Below are positions 1 to 10,976 of a stretch of 64,000 nt of DNA, one piece after another. Origin of the DNA: Spirogloea muscicola (taxonomy: Eukaryota > Streptophyta > Zygnematophyceae > Spirogloeales > Spirogloeaceae); the NCBI GenBank assembly GCA_009602725.1, contig WELB01000001.1:934646-998645 (forward strand), given 5' to 3'. Numbering within the stretch: the stretch's first letter is position 1; each line of letters begins with the position of its first letter. The notes below the pieces were generated by a model. That model saw only the letters and a program-made list of their open reading frames with translations, searched no databases and was not told the origin of the DNA. The position numbers and the translations under genes were made by a program.

Positions 1-225
1 CGATGCCTGAATACTAGATGTCAGATAAGAAGCCCTTCTGCCACCAACTAGAGCACGCCCAGCTTTCTGGTGCAAGGCATTAGCCTGGGCACGCTGCAAA
101 CAGGCCGAAACTCGTCGTCGCAAGAAAGACCGATATGCAGCTGGCAAGCACATCTCAGCCGGGAACACATCTGCACGTCGTGTGTAGCCTAGATTGGCAA
201 TGTTGTGGAGGAGGGTGTGTGCAAA
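1..225 (-). mobile_element. Non-LTR retroelement fragment (dispersed repeat, copy 1)
   Basis: This segment is closely similar to 15130-15360 and 51961-52180, so it is one copy of a dispersed repeat. Read on the minus strand it encodes a conserved stretch including NIANLGYTRRADVFPAEM and then a basic, glutamine-rich helix (RRRVSACLQRAQANALHQKA). I interpret this as part of the region after the reverse transcriptase of a LINE-type element, because the same blocks occur near other LINE-like terminal modules in this window. No reverse transcriptase is present, and the copy is cut by the window edge. Confidence 0.6.
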
Positions 226-971
226 GGGGGCTGTGAAGCTTCCGAAAAGCGCAGATGAAAAGTTTCTTCCAGTCGAAGGCGATTGCTGTCATTGGCCATA
301 GCGAGCCGCAAGTACTGTTCCACTGGCCGGGGCAGCGGACAGGTCGCTGAGGGCTCAGGTGCCGTCGCTAACGCGGGCGTGCGCGGCCTTGCCGCGGCGC
401 GTGGCGCTTGCTTGCGTGAGGAGCAAGTCGACGACCCCCCACAAACTGGCAGTGGGTAAGGTACCTCATCAGGATGTGCTTGCCTGCGTGTGTGTACTTG
501 GCCACTTTGGCCACTATTCTTAACACATTTCTCTTAACACCGATTGGATGCCTCAAGTCACCCTCCACCGGCAGTCCCCGGCTTGAAGGCTTCCGCTGAC
601 GCCGCCCCCGCCGCCGCCGCCGCCGCCGCCGCCGTCGCCGCCGCCGCGGCGNGAGGCAGGCCCTGACGCGCCGCCGGCCGCCCCGAGCGCCTGCGCCTGG
701 CCCCCTCCCCGGCCTCCTCCCACGTCCGCCCCAGCCTGCGCTGCACTTTCGGCGCTCTTTACAACGCTCCGGGCTGCGATTCCGGCTTTGCACCGCCAGC
801 CGGGCCGTCGTGTGCAGCTCGACCTCCGTCAAGGCATCGTCGCTTGATTCTGGCGACGTTGCAGCGAGCACTACCGCCAGCCCGTCCTCCTAGGCCTCGT
901 TCGGCCCTCTTGACTTCCACTCTACGTTGTTCAATTCGACACGCTACGACGCTTCGCCTGGTGTTAGCACG
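226..971. other. Upstream region of the sphingosine-1-phosphate lyase gene
   Basis: No gene is recognised here. Positions 600-650 hold a (GCC)n-rich tract with a single undetermined base at 652. This is the kind of GC-rich island seen at the 5' ends of most genes in the window. It probably contains the promoter and 5' UTR of the downstream lyase gene. Open frames on both strands across it are low-complexity and look non-coding. Confidence 0.35.
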
Positions 972-3900
972 ATGGTCTCGGCCGTCCTGGCAGGCAAGTG
1001 GTCGTTGGACATTCTTGCAAGTACTCTTCACGTCGTAATTTTGGCTTCATCGACATCGTCAACAATGATGTGCAAGTTGCAAATTACCAAGAGGTGGTGA
1101 CCACTTGACCCTGTCCCACTGCAGGCTTGGGTGCTGTAGGAGTTGGCGCTGTGCTATATCTGCAGCCACCTCGACTCGCAGCATTGAGACATGCAGCGAA
1201 TTCACAACTTGCACAACACGAACCAATAATTGTCATTCTCATCTCGTTATTTATTGCAGCTCTCGTCTCTCAATGTGTTCAACTCCTCAACGTCATCACA
1301 GTCTTCATTCAGGATCAGGGTATGATCATGCCCTAGATACGCATCTCCACTTCAAGTAGGGTTACCATCACTACACCACTTATAGCTCGTTCTGAAGCTT
1401 GTCTTTGAGGTGAGTAAGCAGCCAACAGGATCTTGATTGCCATTGTGACTTGGTCACTGCATTCCTGTACCTCCCCAGGTGTGACTACTGCCTGCTACAC
1501 GTTCCTCTTCTACTTGGCACGGTTCGTTGGCGCAGACAAAGGCGTTGACGTCTGACCAGCTTGCTTGATACTAAAGTAGAAGAACTACCTAGTCACTCCA
1601 ACTTTGATGGGTGTATGACGCTTGTGGCAGTTGAGTCTGCTTCTATTGTAAAGGCAGGTTGGGGTGTCCTAACGTCCTACATGTGTTGTTTTGGCAGGAA
1701 ATTACCAGGCGTGAATGCTTACATACACAAGCAGCAAAATCAGGTGACTTGCAAGTCAACAGAACTCCTTCCTTGCCATGCAGCCAGCCCCAATTACTTC
1801 GACCTGTTGCAACTTGATCAGGATTACTCTTGCGATGCTCTTCGTACGAACAGCATCTGCTTTCTGAACATGATTGTGTTTGTCCGACAGATGATTGACA
1901 AGCTGCAGGTCAAGTCAATGAGCAAGAAGAAGGAATATCTGACACGATTGCCGAAGGAAGGTCTTGGGCTAGCCGTCTTGAATAAGCTTGAGGAAGCGGA
2001 ACGAATGGATAAGCCCTGGAAAGGCAAATGCTCTGGAACAGTGTAAGCTGCCCTAAAGTCTTTTTGATCAGATTTGTCCTTTACCCTGCAGCTTGCTGCA
2101 CGTACTCAGAGCTGCACTTTATCTGGGTATGTCAGGCATCAGATGAGCCAAGTAGCAGGCATCAGTGACTACATCAGCTGCAGGACGGTCTCCTTGGAGA
2201 ACTTGGAACAAATTTGCTACAATCGGGACAATGGAGCAAAGATGATCAGTATGTTATCGTGAACTCCTATGTGATTGAGGCCTGTGTTGTAATTCACTCG
2301 CTCATGCCCTCTGTGTCACCGGCATGCTGTAGGTACATGGGAGGAGAGACCTATGAACGGCACGTCTCAATCATACTAGCTGCCTACAGCAGGTTTGTGA
2401 TTCTCCTGAAGCAGAGTTATGTACATAGAAGTGGCCTGCTTTTCTCCTAGTATTTCTCTGGCTGCATACTGGAGCAGTTGAGGTAAAGCAAGAGTAGCTC
2501 ATTGTGGTACTGCAGCAACTCCTAGCAAGGTCATCAGAAGAAGAGCCAGGTTGTGATAGCCCCGGCCATAGGTGCTGGTCACTTTGCTAGAAGTCCATTA
2601 TGTAGGCCAAGAGGCACTGCTTGCAGTACCTCCATGCTGCGATAAGCACCAGCTCACTTGACTATCTATTGGTTGCAGATTTGCACACACCAATCCGCTA
2701 CATCCAGACGTGTTTCCCAGCATAACTCAGTTCGAAGCTGAAGTTGTAGCTATGACCGCAGCCCTTCTAGGTGGAAATCGGGCACAGTCTGGGGGGCAAG
2801 TGTGTGGTAATATGACATCTGGTGGTACAGAGAGCATACTGATGGCTGTGAAGTCCAGTCGAGATTTTATGCGGGCCACGCGGAATGTCACAAACCCAGA
2901 AATGTTAGTGAGATTGTCCTGCCTTTAGCAAATAGAGAGCTTGCTAGCTGCACTTTGTCAAGCAGAAAATGGTTTGTGCCTATGAACACTTGAGTGTTGG
3001 CAGGGGTCTTGTTACTCACTTGTTCTACATTGAGCTTACTCTACTCTTTTGTTTGTCACATGTTGTCCCCTGCAGGATAGTTGCTGTATCTGCCCACTCA
3101 GCTTATGACAAAGCAGCACAATATTTTGGTATTCGGCTACGACGAACAAAAGTGGGCAAAGACTACAGGGCTGATGTCAGTGCTATGAGGAGGCTTGTCA
3201 ACAGGAACACAATCTTGGTATTGATGTTGATCTGAGCCAGCTGATTTGAGCTGATCAAGGATGGCATTGTACACTGCTACTGTCCCATCATTGCTTTTCT
3301 TGTATTCAAGGTCTGCTAGCTCTATGATTTCGTTATTTGCACCCTGGCTTACTTGCACAATGCTCATTAGGATTGTTGTCTGCAGCTTGTTGGTTCAGCT
3401 CCTGGTTTTCCTCATGGTGTTATTGACCCCATTGAGGCAAGCTCCGTCTGCCTATTACCACAAGTCAACAATCACTACCTGCGCAGGAGAGTGAAGCACA
3501 AGTAGCAGACAATTGGAGAGTTGCGGGATTGTTGTCCTCAAAGACAGTAGTAGAGCACGTGTTATGTGGATTGACCTCAAGATAGTCCTCAAGTCAAATA
3601 TCAAAGTCGACCTTTCGACTTAAGAAGGGTTTGTGCCATCTGAATGATATGGCTTCTCGTAGTCTGTATGTCCACTCACCTTGCTCCATCCACTGTGCTT
3701 GTTGACCAGGAGCTGAGCAATCTTGCACTTAGCCGCGGTATATGTCTACATGTCGATTGTTGTCTTGGAGGTTACGTGCTACCCTTTGCGAAGAGATTAG
3801 GGTGAGCACAATGGTGTGAAATTGTTCCATCCCTTATGAGTAGTGAGCCAATGGCTGTGATCATCTGATGGCTGCTCTGTTTCATGTCATTGAAGCTTAG

Positions 3901-5684
3901 GAAAGTGCAGTTTCACAATGTACAGGTACCCAATATGCTCCTTTGACTTTTCATTGCCAGGCGTTACCTCCATCTCAGTAGATGTTCACAAGTATGGCCT
4001 TGGCCCAAAGGGTACTTCCACTGTGCTCTACCGAAATCATGAACTCCGACGGGTTGGTTGCCTGCTTCTCTGATGAGATTTCACGGCTTGTGCATACCAC
4101 TTCGAATTGCACTGCAGGTTGTGCAATGCACTGATAGATATCAATTTTTGGTCTTGTTGAATTATGTTCCCTGGATGGTGCAGACACTGAGTATCTTGCA
4201 CTCAGCCCCGTTGACTCCCTTAATGTCTGCTCTTTGACAACCGCTGACAACCACTGACTGGTCTTTGAAATGATTTGCTCTGTTGACATGCTTTATATTG
4301 TGGACCGATCAACATCAGCACCAATTTGTAGCTGGTGAGTACACAAAGACCTGCTTCATACACTACATTTGTGCGTCCTGTTCAAGTTGCTAGTCTTCAT
4401 GGCACTCATGCGACTCTTGTGAGCATGTGCAGTCACAGAGTGGTCAGGGGGCCTGTATGTATCACCATCTGCAGCTGGAAGTCGCCCTGGAGGCCTCATT
4501 GCCGGAGCTTGGGCTGCCATGCTTGCCATTGGTGAAAACGGTCAGCCTCCGCCTTCTTGACTTTTGTAGCTCTTGAGCCTAGTCTGATTGCTGGGCGCCA
4601 GATAAGGATGACCTGGTCAACCATGGATATTGTTACTTCTACTTCACCAACATGCTCAAGAGCAGATACTTGCTTTGATATCATAACATGCAGCATTCGG
4701 ATATTCACCTTGCAGGTTACATGAAAGCCACGAAACAACTCATGGAGGCCTCACGGAGAATTGCAGAAGGGTACCCTAATGCTACTCACCAGGCTCTTAG
4801 AAGCTTCCATCTGTGATTGAGAAGAGGCTGGAGGCATCATGCTGATGTTTGCAGGAGTTGAGAGAAACAACTTGATCTGAGCAGCTTGTAGCTGATCTCT
4901 AGCAGCAAAGCCTCCATCAGCCTTGCTAATGGCCTTTTGAAATGACCAGAAGCAAGGTGACCTCTTTGAACCTGGCAGGATAGGGAAAATTGAAGGCCTT
5001 CAGGTGCTGGGCCGACCAGACATGACTGTGGTTGCTTTTGCATCCATGGATGCGGACATTTTCATGATCAACGACATGATGTCCGCAAAGGGTTGGAGTC
5101 TCAACGCACTGCAACGGCCCAGCAGGTACTTCCTTGTTGCCCCCTGCTTATTATCTCGCGCATTACATTTACTCAAGAGCAGAAGTTGGCGCCTGCTGGG
5201 GCTTGCACACAACAAAGAACAAACAACCTCACTGTTAAGTGCTTCTTTCTGAGGAGGATAAGCACTCATAGACCTCTTTGTACTTCTCTGTGGGTACAGC
5301 CTGCACATATGTGTTACCCTACAGCATGTGGATATTGTTGACGAGTTTCTGGAGGACTTGACCTCATCCGTCAAGAGTGTAAGTAGAGTACCACATCTGT
5401 CCCTGTCAAGAGTTTATCTAGCACTAGATTATCCAGCTTTTTGCAGAGCCTCATATCAAACATTGTCAGACCTTGTAGTGTTGCTAATCGTGTTGCTGCT
5501 TTTGAGTTTCTGCCGTATGGTCTAGCTTCAGCACACAACTAACTATTGCTCTTCTTGTCGATAGGTGAAAGCAAGCCCCGAAGCTATCAAGGACGGCATG
5601 GCTCCTATTTACGGTGCAGCTGCAAGGATGCCACACAGGGGTGCTGTGCGTGACCTTCTGATTGCTTACTTAGATTCAAGCTAG
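972..5684 (+). CDS. DPL1: Sphingosine-1-phosphate lyase (plant DPL1 type), multi-exon
   Basis: PLP-dependent ER-membrane enzyme that cleaves long-chain base 1-phosphates into a fatty aldehyde and phosphoethanolamine, the exit step of sphingolipid breakdown. Exons in order give an N-terminal membrane segment (1209-1319), the [12 protein letters not shown] block (about 1700-1743), [14 protein letters not shown] (about 1950), [19 protein letters not shown] (about 2690-2745), [20 protein letters not shown] (about 2803-2862), [15 protein letters not shown] (about 3393-3437) and [19 protein letters not shown], with the PLP lysine codon at 3990-3992. [16 protein letters not shown] and [14 protein letters not shown] follow. 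The order and spacing match the full plant protein. The chosen start is ATG at 972: a 22-bp coding exon (972-993) joined to 1125 restores frame through a glycine/alanine-rich leader, but it needs a GC-AG intron. The stop is TAG at 5682-5684. The family assignment is certain; the exact first exon is inferred. Confidence 0.93.
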
Positions 5685-5990
5685 TATAAGTGGCGTAGGA
5701 TTTCCTTTATTCATTGTGCCATCCCATATCTCGGGTATGCAATCTTGAAGGTGACCTAGCTTCTTCTGGCAAGTAGGACATATTTGTGCCTGCCTGATTC
5801 TCAGATTTTCCACGAGCCTGGGCGTCAGACAGATACAAAGGCATCACAGTGCAGACGGGCGATTGCCCTTGCATTGGTGTCACATCTGATCAGTTTACTG
5901 CCTTCAGTAAATAGACTGCTCCAAGTTGGGTGCCTAGCAATGATGACTCCTTTGCATGCCATGTTGCATGCCATGCAGCAGTAATCTCTT

Positions 5991-6302
5991 CAGAACGGGC
6001 TTCATGCTGACATCAAGTGAGTCCTCAACAGTGCGGCACAATCTCCAGGAGTCCTCCAGGGGAAAAATGCCATCCAGTGGGGCTGCTGAAAGCCGCTGCA
6101 CTTGCAATGTTGACCTTGCCATTGGAGTGTTCTATCATGTGGCACTGATTTGGCATGCATCTCCTCATGGCAGGTGCCTCACTCATCCTCGAGCACTCTT
6201 TTCAAAACTGGGCTCCTACGCTATCATGTGTCGCCCTTGGGGTTGGTGTCGCTCTTCTTGCTCTGCATGTCAAGCAAAGGTCGAAGGTCCTCGTGGTAGA
6301 TG
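5991..6302 (+). pseudogene. Possible 3-ketoacyl-CoA synthase-like 5' fragment (membrane segment)
   Basis: A plus-strand segment ends at a good splice donor (GATGC|GTAAGT at about 6302). It encodes a hydrophobic helix followed by LHVKQRSKVLVVDA. This resembles the second membrane helix and the RSKPVYLVDF entry of plant 3-ketoacyl-CoA synthases. Upstream pieces with splice-like borders (an exon-like bit ending at 6017, and a hydrophobic stretch after 6054) could be earlier exons, but one contains an in-frame stop near 6142. I find no catalytic domain downstream, and the minus-strand RRM gene occupies the following sequence. It may be a stranded gene fragment, or the similarity may be chance. 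Confidence 0.25.
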
Positions 6303-8414
6303 CGTAAGTCAGTCATGGAAGCATCAATGAGGCGGAGCAGGGTGGCCACTTGGCGACCGACCCAGAGCCGGCCCTCAGGACTCTGCTGCACCCACTTCTG
6401 TGTTTTCAGTGTCACCTTTGGCACAGGCTCAGCGCGCCACTTTTTCCCATCCACCACCACTCTGTTTACCCTGTTACAAGACGGCAGTGCCGTTGTCAGG
6501 CCTCCTCAAAATCACACTGCCAGTCCATCCTCCTCTCTAGGACCTTTTGAAAGTACGCCGCATCGTGTTGCTGCCAAGCGTGACCAGCACGTGCTGAGGT
6601 GGCAATCAAGGCATGCTGGCAACGGCTAGAGCATCCTTTCACGTCATTGGAGAACATAACAAGCAAAACTGACAAACCAGGCAGTTATCTGAAGATGTTA
6701 GACTTGAAATGCCAACTCGAACTTTGGGAAACCTGTGAGTTGCAATGAGTGACAGTGCAGGGGAGCGCCGCACCCAAGGAGGCAGGTATTGAAGCTGGCT
6801 GAATCTGCAAATGTGACGTCTGCAATGGTGGCAGCCCGCCACACGAAACGCTCCACGGGCCCAAAAGACTCGCAAATGGTAAGTGCCCGCGAAGTGCTTG
6901 TGCGATCAGAGATGCGACGGACGCGGATGGTGCACAGCGCCGAGCTGCCGTCCACCGCCAGCTCCAGCTCAAGGCCCCCGACCACCACTTTCCCAGCGCG
7001 CATGGCACGATGAAAGGAGGCCGAGTCCTGCAGGACATTTAAAGTGCAGCAGTATTCAGCTCTAAGAGCTTGGCTTTACGAGCTCGACTTCAAGAGCTCA
7101 GCAGCTCTGCTTGAAGAGCTCAAGTTTTGATCGAGGTCGGCAGGTCAACAGGGTCAACTGCACACAAAAGCTAGTCCAGCTCGCTCGCACTTACCAGGTG
7201 CCACAAGCAAGTAAAGAGAGGCGCGTGTGGCCCACCTTGAACTCCACAACCACGCGATTCTTGGTCTGGTTGAACCATGTACGCACGATTGCGACCTGGC
7301 CAAAGGATGAGAGCGCCTCCACAACCTTGCCTTCATCGATGTGGCGCGGCACGTTCAGGACGGAGATGGCATATGCCGGCAGCCTGGCTTCGTTCCCGTT
7401 CTCTGCATTGGACGCTGGCAGCATCGATCTCCGTCGACCCCCGTGGCCCGCTGCGTGCCATACTCCGCCAAGCTCGCTGGCGTCGGCGGGCGGATGGCCG
7501 TGGCCTCGCCCTGGCAAGAGATCTGCGACCTCCAGCGGCAGGTCAAGGGCTGCAAACTCGTCATCCTCGGCGGCGGAGCTCAGCATGCTCCCGGATGGCG
7601 AGTACCTCAGAGATGGCTCCCCACTGTCAGCACCCCTACCGCCAACCTCGCCTCTGGCGCCTACGCCGGCCAGTGGCGCAGCAGTGGCCAGCTGCGCAGA
7701 CCTGACGCCATCGTTCACGCGTTTGTGCGTGCGAAAGCCATGGGCGCCCGGCGGCGGCTGGGAGCTACCCTCCTCGCGCCCGGCCTCTGGCGGGGCCTCA
7801 ACACCCTCCTCCCTGCCCCCATTGCCACTGGCGCCACCGTCACTGCAACGGTCCTCGCCTTCATCACTGCCGTGGTGGCGCTGCACGCCCTCCTCATCCT
7901 CCTCGTCGTCGTCCTCCGAGATGTCACCGCCGTCGTCCTCGTGCACAGGTACCGCTGCCGCCTCTGCCGCATCCCGGGGGCCTGCCCGCACGCCAGGCTT
8001 TGCAGCACCAAGCTCCGAGTCCGAGCAGCTCTCACCGGCGGCGCCCACCTCCGCCGGCCCGGCAACGGGGGCTGCGGCGGCATTGCCGTTGTGGGTCCCC
8101 TCCGTAACGTCTGGCTGGACCGCCGACGCGACGGCCTCCGTGCCGGTTGGCGTTGGCAGCGCGTACTCGGGCAGCGTGTGGGCAGCCCGGGCCTGCCTGG
8201 CGGCCGAGGCGCCAGCGGCGTCGGCGGCGACTCCATGGCCTCTCCTGGCCGCCGCGAGCGGCGGCGACGGCGGTGGCGGCGGCGGCGCTTGGCAGCGCCT
8301 GGGCCAGGAGCTGCTCTTCGCTACGACCGCCGGTGCGGAGGACGACGCCGCGCCGCCGCGGGACCTGGCGGCCGCAGCGCAGAGGGCGCCGGCTCTCGTC
8401 GCCGCTGCGGCGGT

Positions 8415-8416
<2 letters not shown>
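6224..8416 (-). CDS. RRM-domain RNA-binding protein with acidic N-terminal region (5' end in gap)
   Basis: Minus-strand gene. The large first visible exon (8416 to 7236) encodes a low-complexity Ala/Gly-rich region, an acidic run (EDDDEEDEEG) and a short motif EDDEFAALDLPLEVADLLP. It then enters an RRM: YAISVLNVPRHIDEGKVVEA and SSFGQVAIVRTWF. Splicing 7236 to 7027 joins VVVEFK to DSASFHRAMRAGKVVVGGLE and completes the first RRM. A second, more divergent RRM follows at once (CTIRVRRISD, ICESFGPVERFVW, TIADVTFADSASF). Downstream exons (about 6590-6560 and 6435-6310) encode HDAAYFQK and VVVDGKKWRAEPVPKVTLKT, which I do not recognise. The start lies in the poly-T/N gap or uses an unseen exon, and the 3' end is uncertain. 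A role in RNA binding is inferred from the RRMs; no specific ortholog is recognised. Confidence 0.6.
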
Positions 8417-8497
<81 letters not shown>

Positions 8498-8736
8498 NNN
8501 NNNNNNNNNNNNNNNNNNNNNNNNNNNNNNNNNNNNNNNNNNNNNNNNNNNNNNNNNNNNNNNNNNNNNNNNNNNNNNNNNNNNNNNNNNNNNNNNNNNN
8601 NNNNNNNNNNNNNNNNNNNNNNNNNNNNNNNNNNNNNNNNNNNNNNNNNNNNNNNNNNNNNNNNNNNNNNNNNNNNNNNNNNNNNNNNNNNNNNNNNNNN
8701 NNNNNNNNNNNNNNNNNNNNNNNNNNNNNNNNNNNN
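8417..8736. other. Poly-T tract (81 T) followed by a 239-base assembly gap
   Basis: T occupies 8417-8497 and N occupies 8498-8736. The tract follows directly on a GGCGGTGG-rich segment, just as the second poly-T tract at 63876 does. The gap separates the head-to-head RRM (-) and HAD (+) genes, so their shared promoter and part of the RRM N-terminus are missing. The homopolymer is more likely a sequencing or assembly artefact at a GC-rich barrier than biology. Confidence 0.85.
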
Positions 8737-8801
8737 GCCGCCGCCCAGCTGGCCCCCAGGGCGGCCGCCGCGGCGGCGGCGGCGGCGGCGGCGGCGACGG
8801 C

Positions 8802-10467
8802 GATGCCGGCGCGGGTGGCGCTGCGGGGTGTGGTGTTCGACATGGACGGCACGCTGACGGTGCCGGTCATCGACTTCGCCGCCATGCGCCGCCGCGTTGG
8901 CGCCACCTCCCACGACCTCCTCGCCGAGATTGCGGCCTGGCCGCCCGCCCGCCAGGAGCAGGTCCGCCGCCGCCGCCGCCGCCGCCGCCGCCTGGGGAGC
9001 CGCTGAGCCTGCGGCCCCGCGGCGGCGATTATTTAGAAGCCAAATTGATTTCTAAACTCGACGACTGAGAGCGTGAAGCGTCCAAGTGTGAAAGGCTATT
9101 ATGTCGTCTCTTTTGATACCAGTCAACCTTACAATGAGGCAGATTGGTACTAACAGTGTGGTCAGAATAACAAGACATGAAGATATCCGATCTAATCCAG
9201 TTGGGAATTGGCGGCGGCGGCGGCAGGCGTACCGCACCATCACGGCCATCGAGATGGAGGCCAAGGAGAACATGCGCATCATGCCAGGTGCGCGGCACCT
9301 GCGGCCGACGATCGGCACGGCAGGCCTTTCTGGGCATCGCCCACAACGTTGCTTGCTCGCACAGCTGCCCTCCCGCCCTCCGCCCTCCGCCTCAGGGGCT
9401 TCTGCCAGCCCTCAACCCCGAAATATAAACCCTGAATGGTATCCGCACCCCCCCTTAGCGCGCAGGCGCGCTCGAGATCTGCCGCTTCCTGGACGGCCGC
9501 GGTCTGAGGTCAGCTCCTGCGGTCTCGCTGCCGGAAATGCGTCAATCCCGCCCCGCGCCTAAATGCCCACCAACTTGTCTTCACTGTGGTCGCTATGTTG
9601 CCTGCGCCCATGCTGCCGTTGTGCCGACTGCCGCAGCTACTCGCTTGTCTCGACCACAACTCAACGTACCAGCTCGCCTTGACGTAGCCTGCCGGGCTGC
9701 AATGCGCAGACGGGGCCTCATAACGCGCAACGTGAGCGAGTCCGTGGCCTACTTCCATTCACGGTTTGAGGTAACCGTGACTGCCCCTACCACTCGTGGG
9801 CACCCATGGATGTGCCCCGGCACCTCTGCCAACACCAATCTAGACACCGTCTTGCCAGCCCGTCCTTATGGCAACTGCCAGATGCAGAGCACCAGCTCCA
9901 TGTCCATGCAAGTCAGCCGGCTGCCCACTGTCGCCCCCACCAGTGCAGGCTGCCCCCTTCGCGCCCGCGCTGAGCCGCGAGTTCCTGCCCTACAAGCCCG
10001 ACCCGGCGCCCTTGCTGCACATCTGCAATGCTTGGAGCGTCCTCCCTACCGAGGTCCTCATGATTGGTGACAGTGTCAAAGACGATGTGCGTAATTTTGC
10101 CTGACTTCTTGGGCCCAGTAACCTCAATTCTGTGCCTGTGAAACCGGCTCCGGCAAGTAGGTGACGCTCACAATGGACAGCATGCCACAGGCTTGTTTAC
10201 AAGTACTGTCCTGGCCATCTGATGGTACAGTGACGCTTCGCCTCCTCTGTGGCCCAGATTGTCTGTGGGCGGCGGGCAGGCGCATTGACCTGCCACCTGG
10301 ACTCATCGTGCCAATTTCCCGCAGAGGCTGCCGACCCGAAGCGGCGGGCGACCCCCTGCCAGGAGGCTAATCAAGAGCAAGAGCCTGACTTCAGGATTGC
10401 ATCGCTGACGCAGCTCCAGGAACTGCTAGAGACTCACTTTGACCTCCCCCCACCCCTGTCGTGCTAG
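8802..10467 (+). CDS. HAD-like hydrolase, At2g33255 type
   Basis: Haloacid dehalogenase-superfamily phosphatase with unknown substrate. The first exon (8802-8960) starts at ATG and carries motif I, GVVFDMDGTLTVPVIDFAAM; the nucleophile Asp is encoded at 8839-8841. Later exons give MEAKENMRIMPG (about 9250-9290), ALEICRFLDGRG (about 9470-9500), RGLITRNVSESVAYFHSRFE (motif II Thr; about 9712-9771), REFLPYKPDPAPLLHI (motif III Lys) and EVLMIGDSVKDD (motif IV). VCGRRAGALTCHLD (about 10259-10310) and a C-terminal exon with DFRIASLTQLQELLETHFDL follow, ending at TAG 10465-10467. This is the same order as the Arabidopsis protein At2g33255 from end to end. The segment between motif I and the first splice is somewhat shorter than in that protein. 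All four catalytic motifs are intact. Confidence 0.9.
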
Positions 10468-10976
10468 CCATCACACTGCACTTTTGAGGATGGCACTGTA
10501 TAGAGCTCGCCTCCAGTCCAAGTATGAACTGCGAGGGGGCTCACCTAAATCTACTTTAGACAGTGCTGCGTGCACCAAAGACCAGTGTCAAATCACTAGA
10601 GATGAAGCGGGAGCGTTTGTCATTGGAATAGCTCCACTCTGAAGCCTGTAACATGACTTCTCTGGCAGCAGGCGCCTTGGTGCCTGGGTGCCCTTTGACG
10701 AACTCGACGTTCAGTCCTGCCATGTGTGGCTAACGTGCGTGACCATATGGTTGCTTTGCAAAATTCGCAGAGTTTTGGAGCCCAACATCCTTCATCTGAC
10801 TAAGAGCATCTTGCAGGCATGAAAGAGGTCCTTTGACCTGTTTAGCTAGCAAGGCACTGGATAACGTAAATACATAGATAGGTGAGGTGGGGTTCTCGGT
10901 AAGGCGAGAAAGCTGGGCAGGTCACTAAATCTGCAGCCATGTGCAGTGAGGACCTTGGAAGCTGACTGTCGCCTGA

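Noticed and set aside
8417-8497. Poly-T tract as the poly(A) tail of a retrocopy on the minus strand
   Set aside because: No intronless gene copy or target-site duplication is next to it. An identical GC-rich to poly-T junction at 63876 argues for an artefact.
7111-9006. Very long open frames on both strands through the poly-T/N gap at 8.4-8.7 kb
   Set aside because: They stay open only because N is translated as unknown and poly-T as Phe (or Lys on the other strand). The frames join the 5' parts of two different genes facing away from each other.
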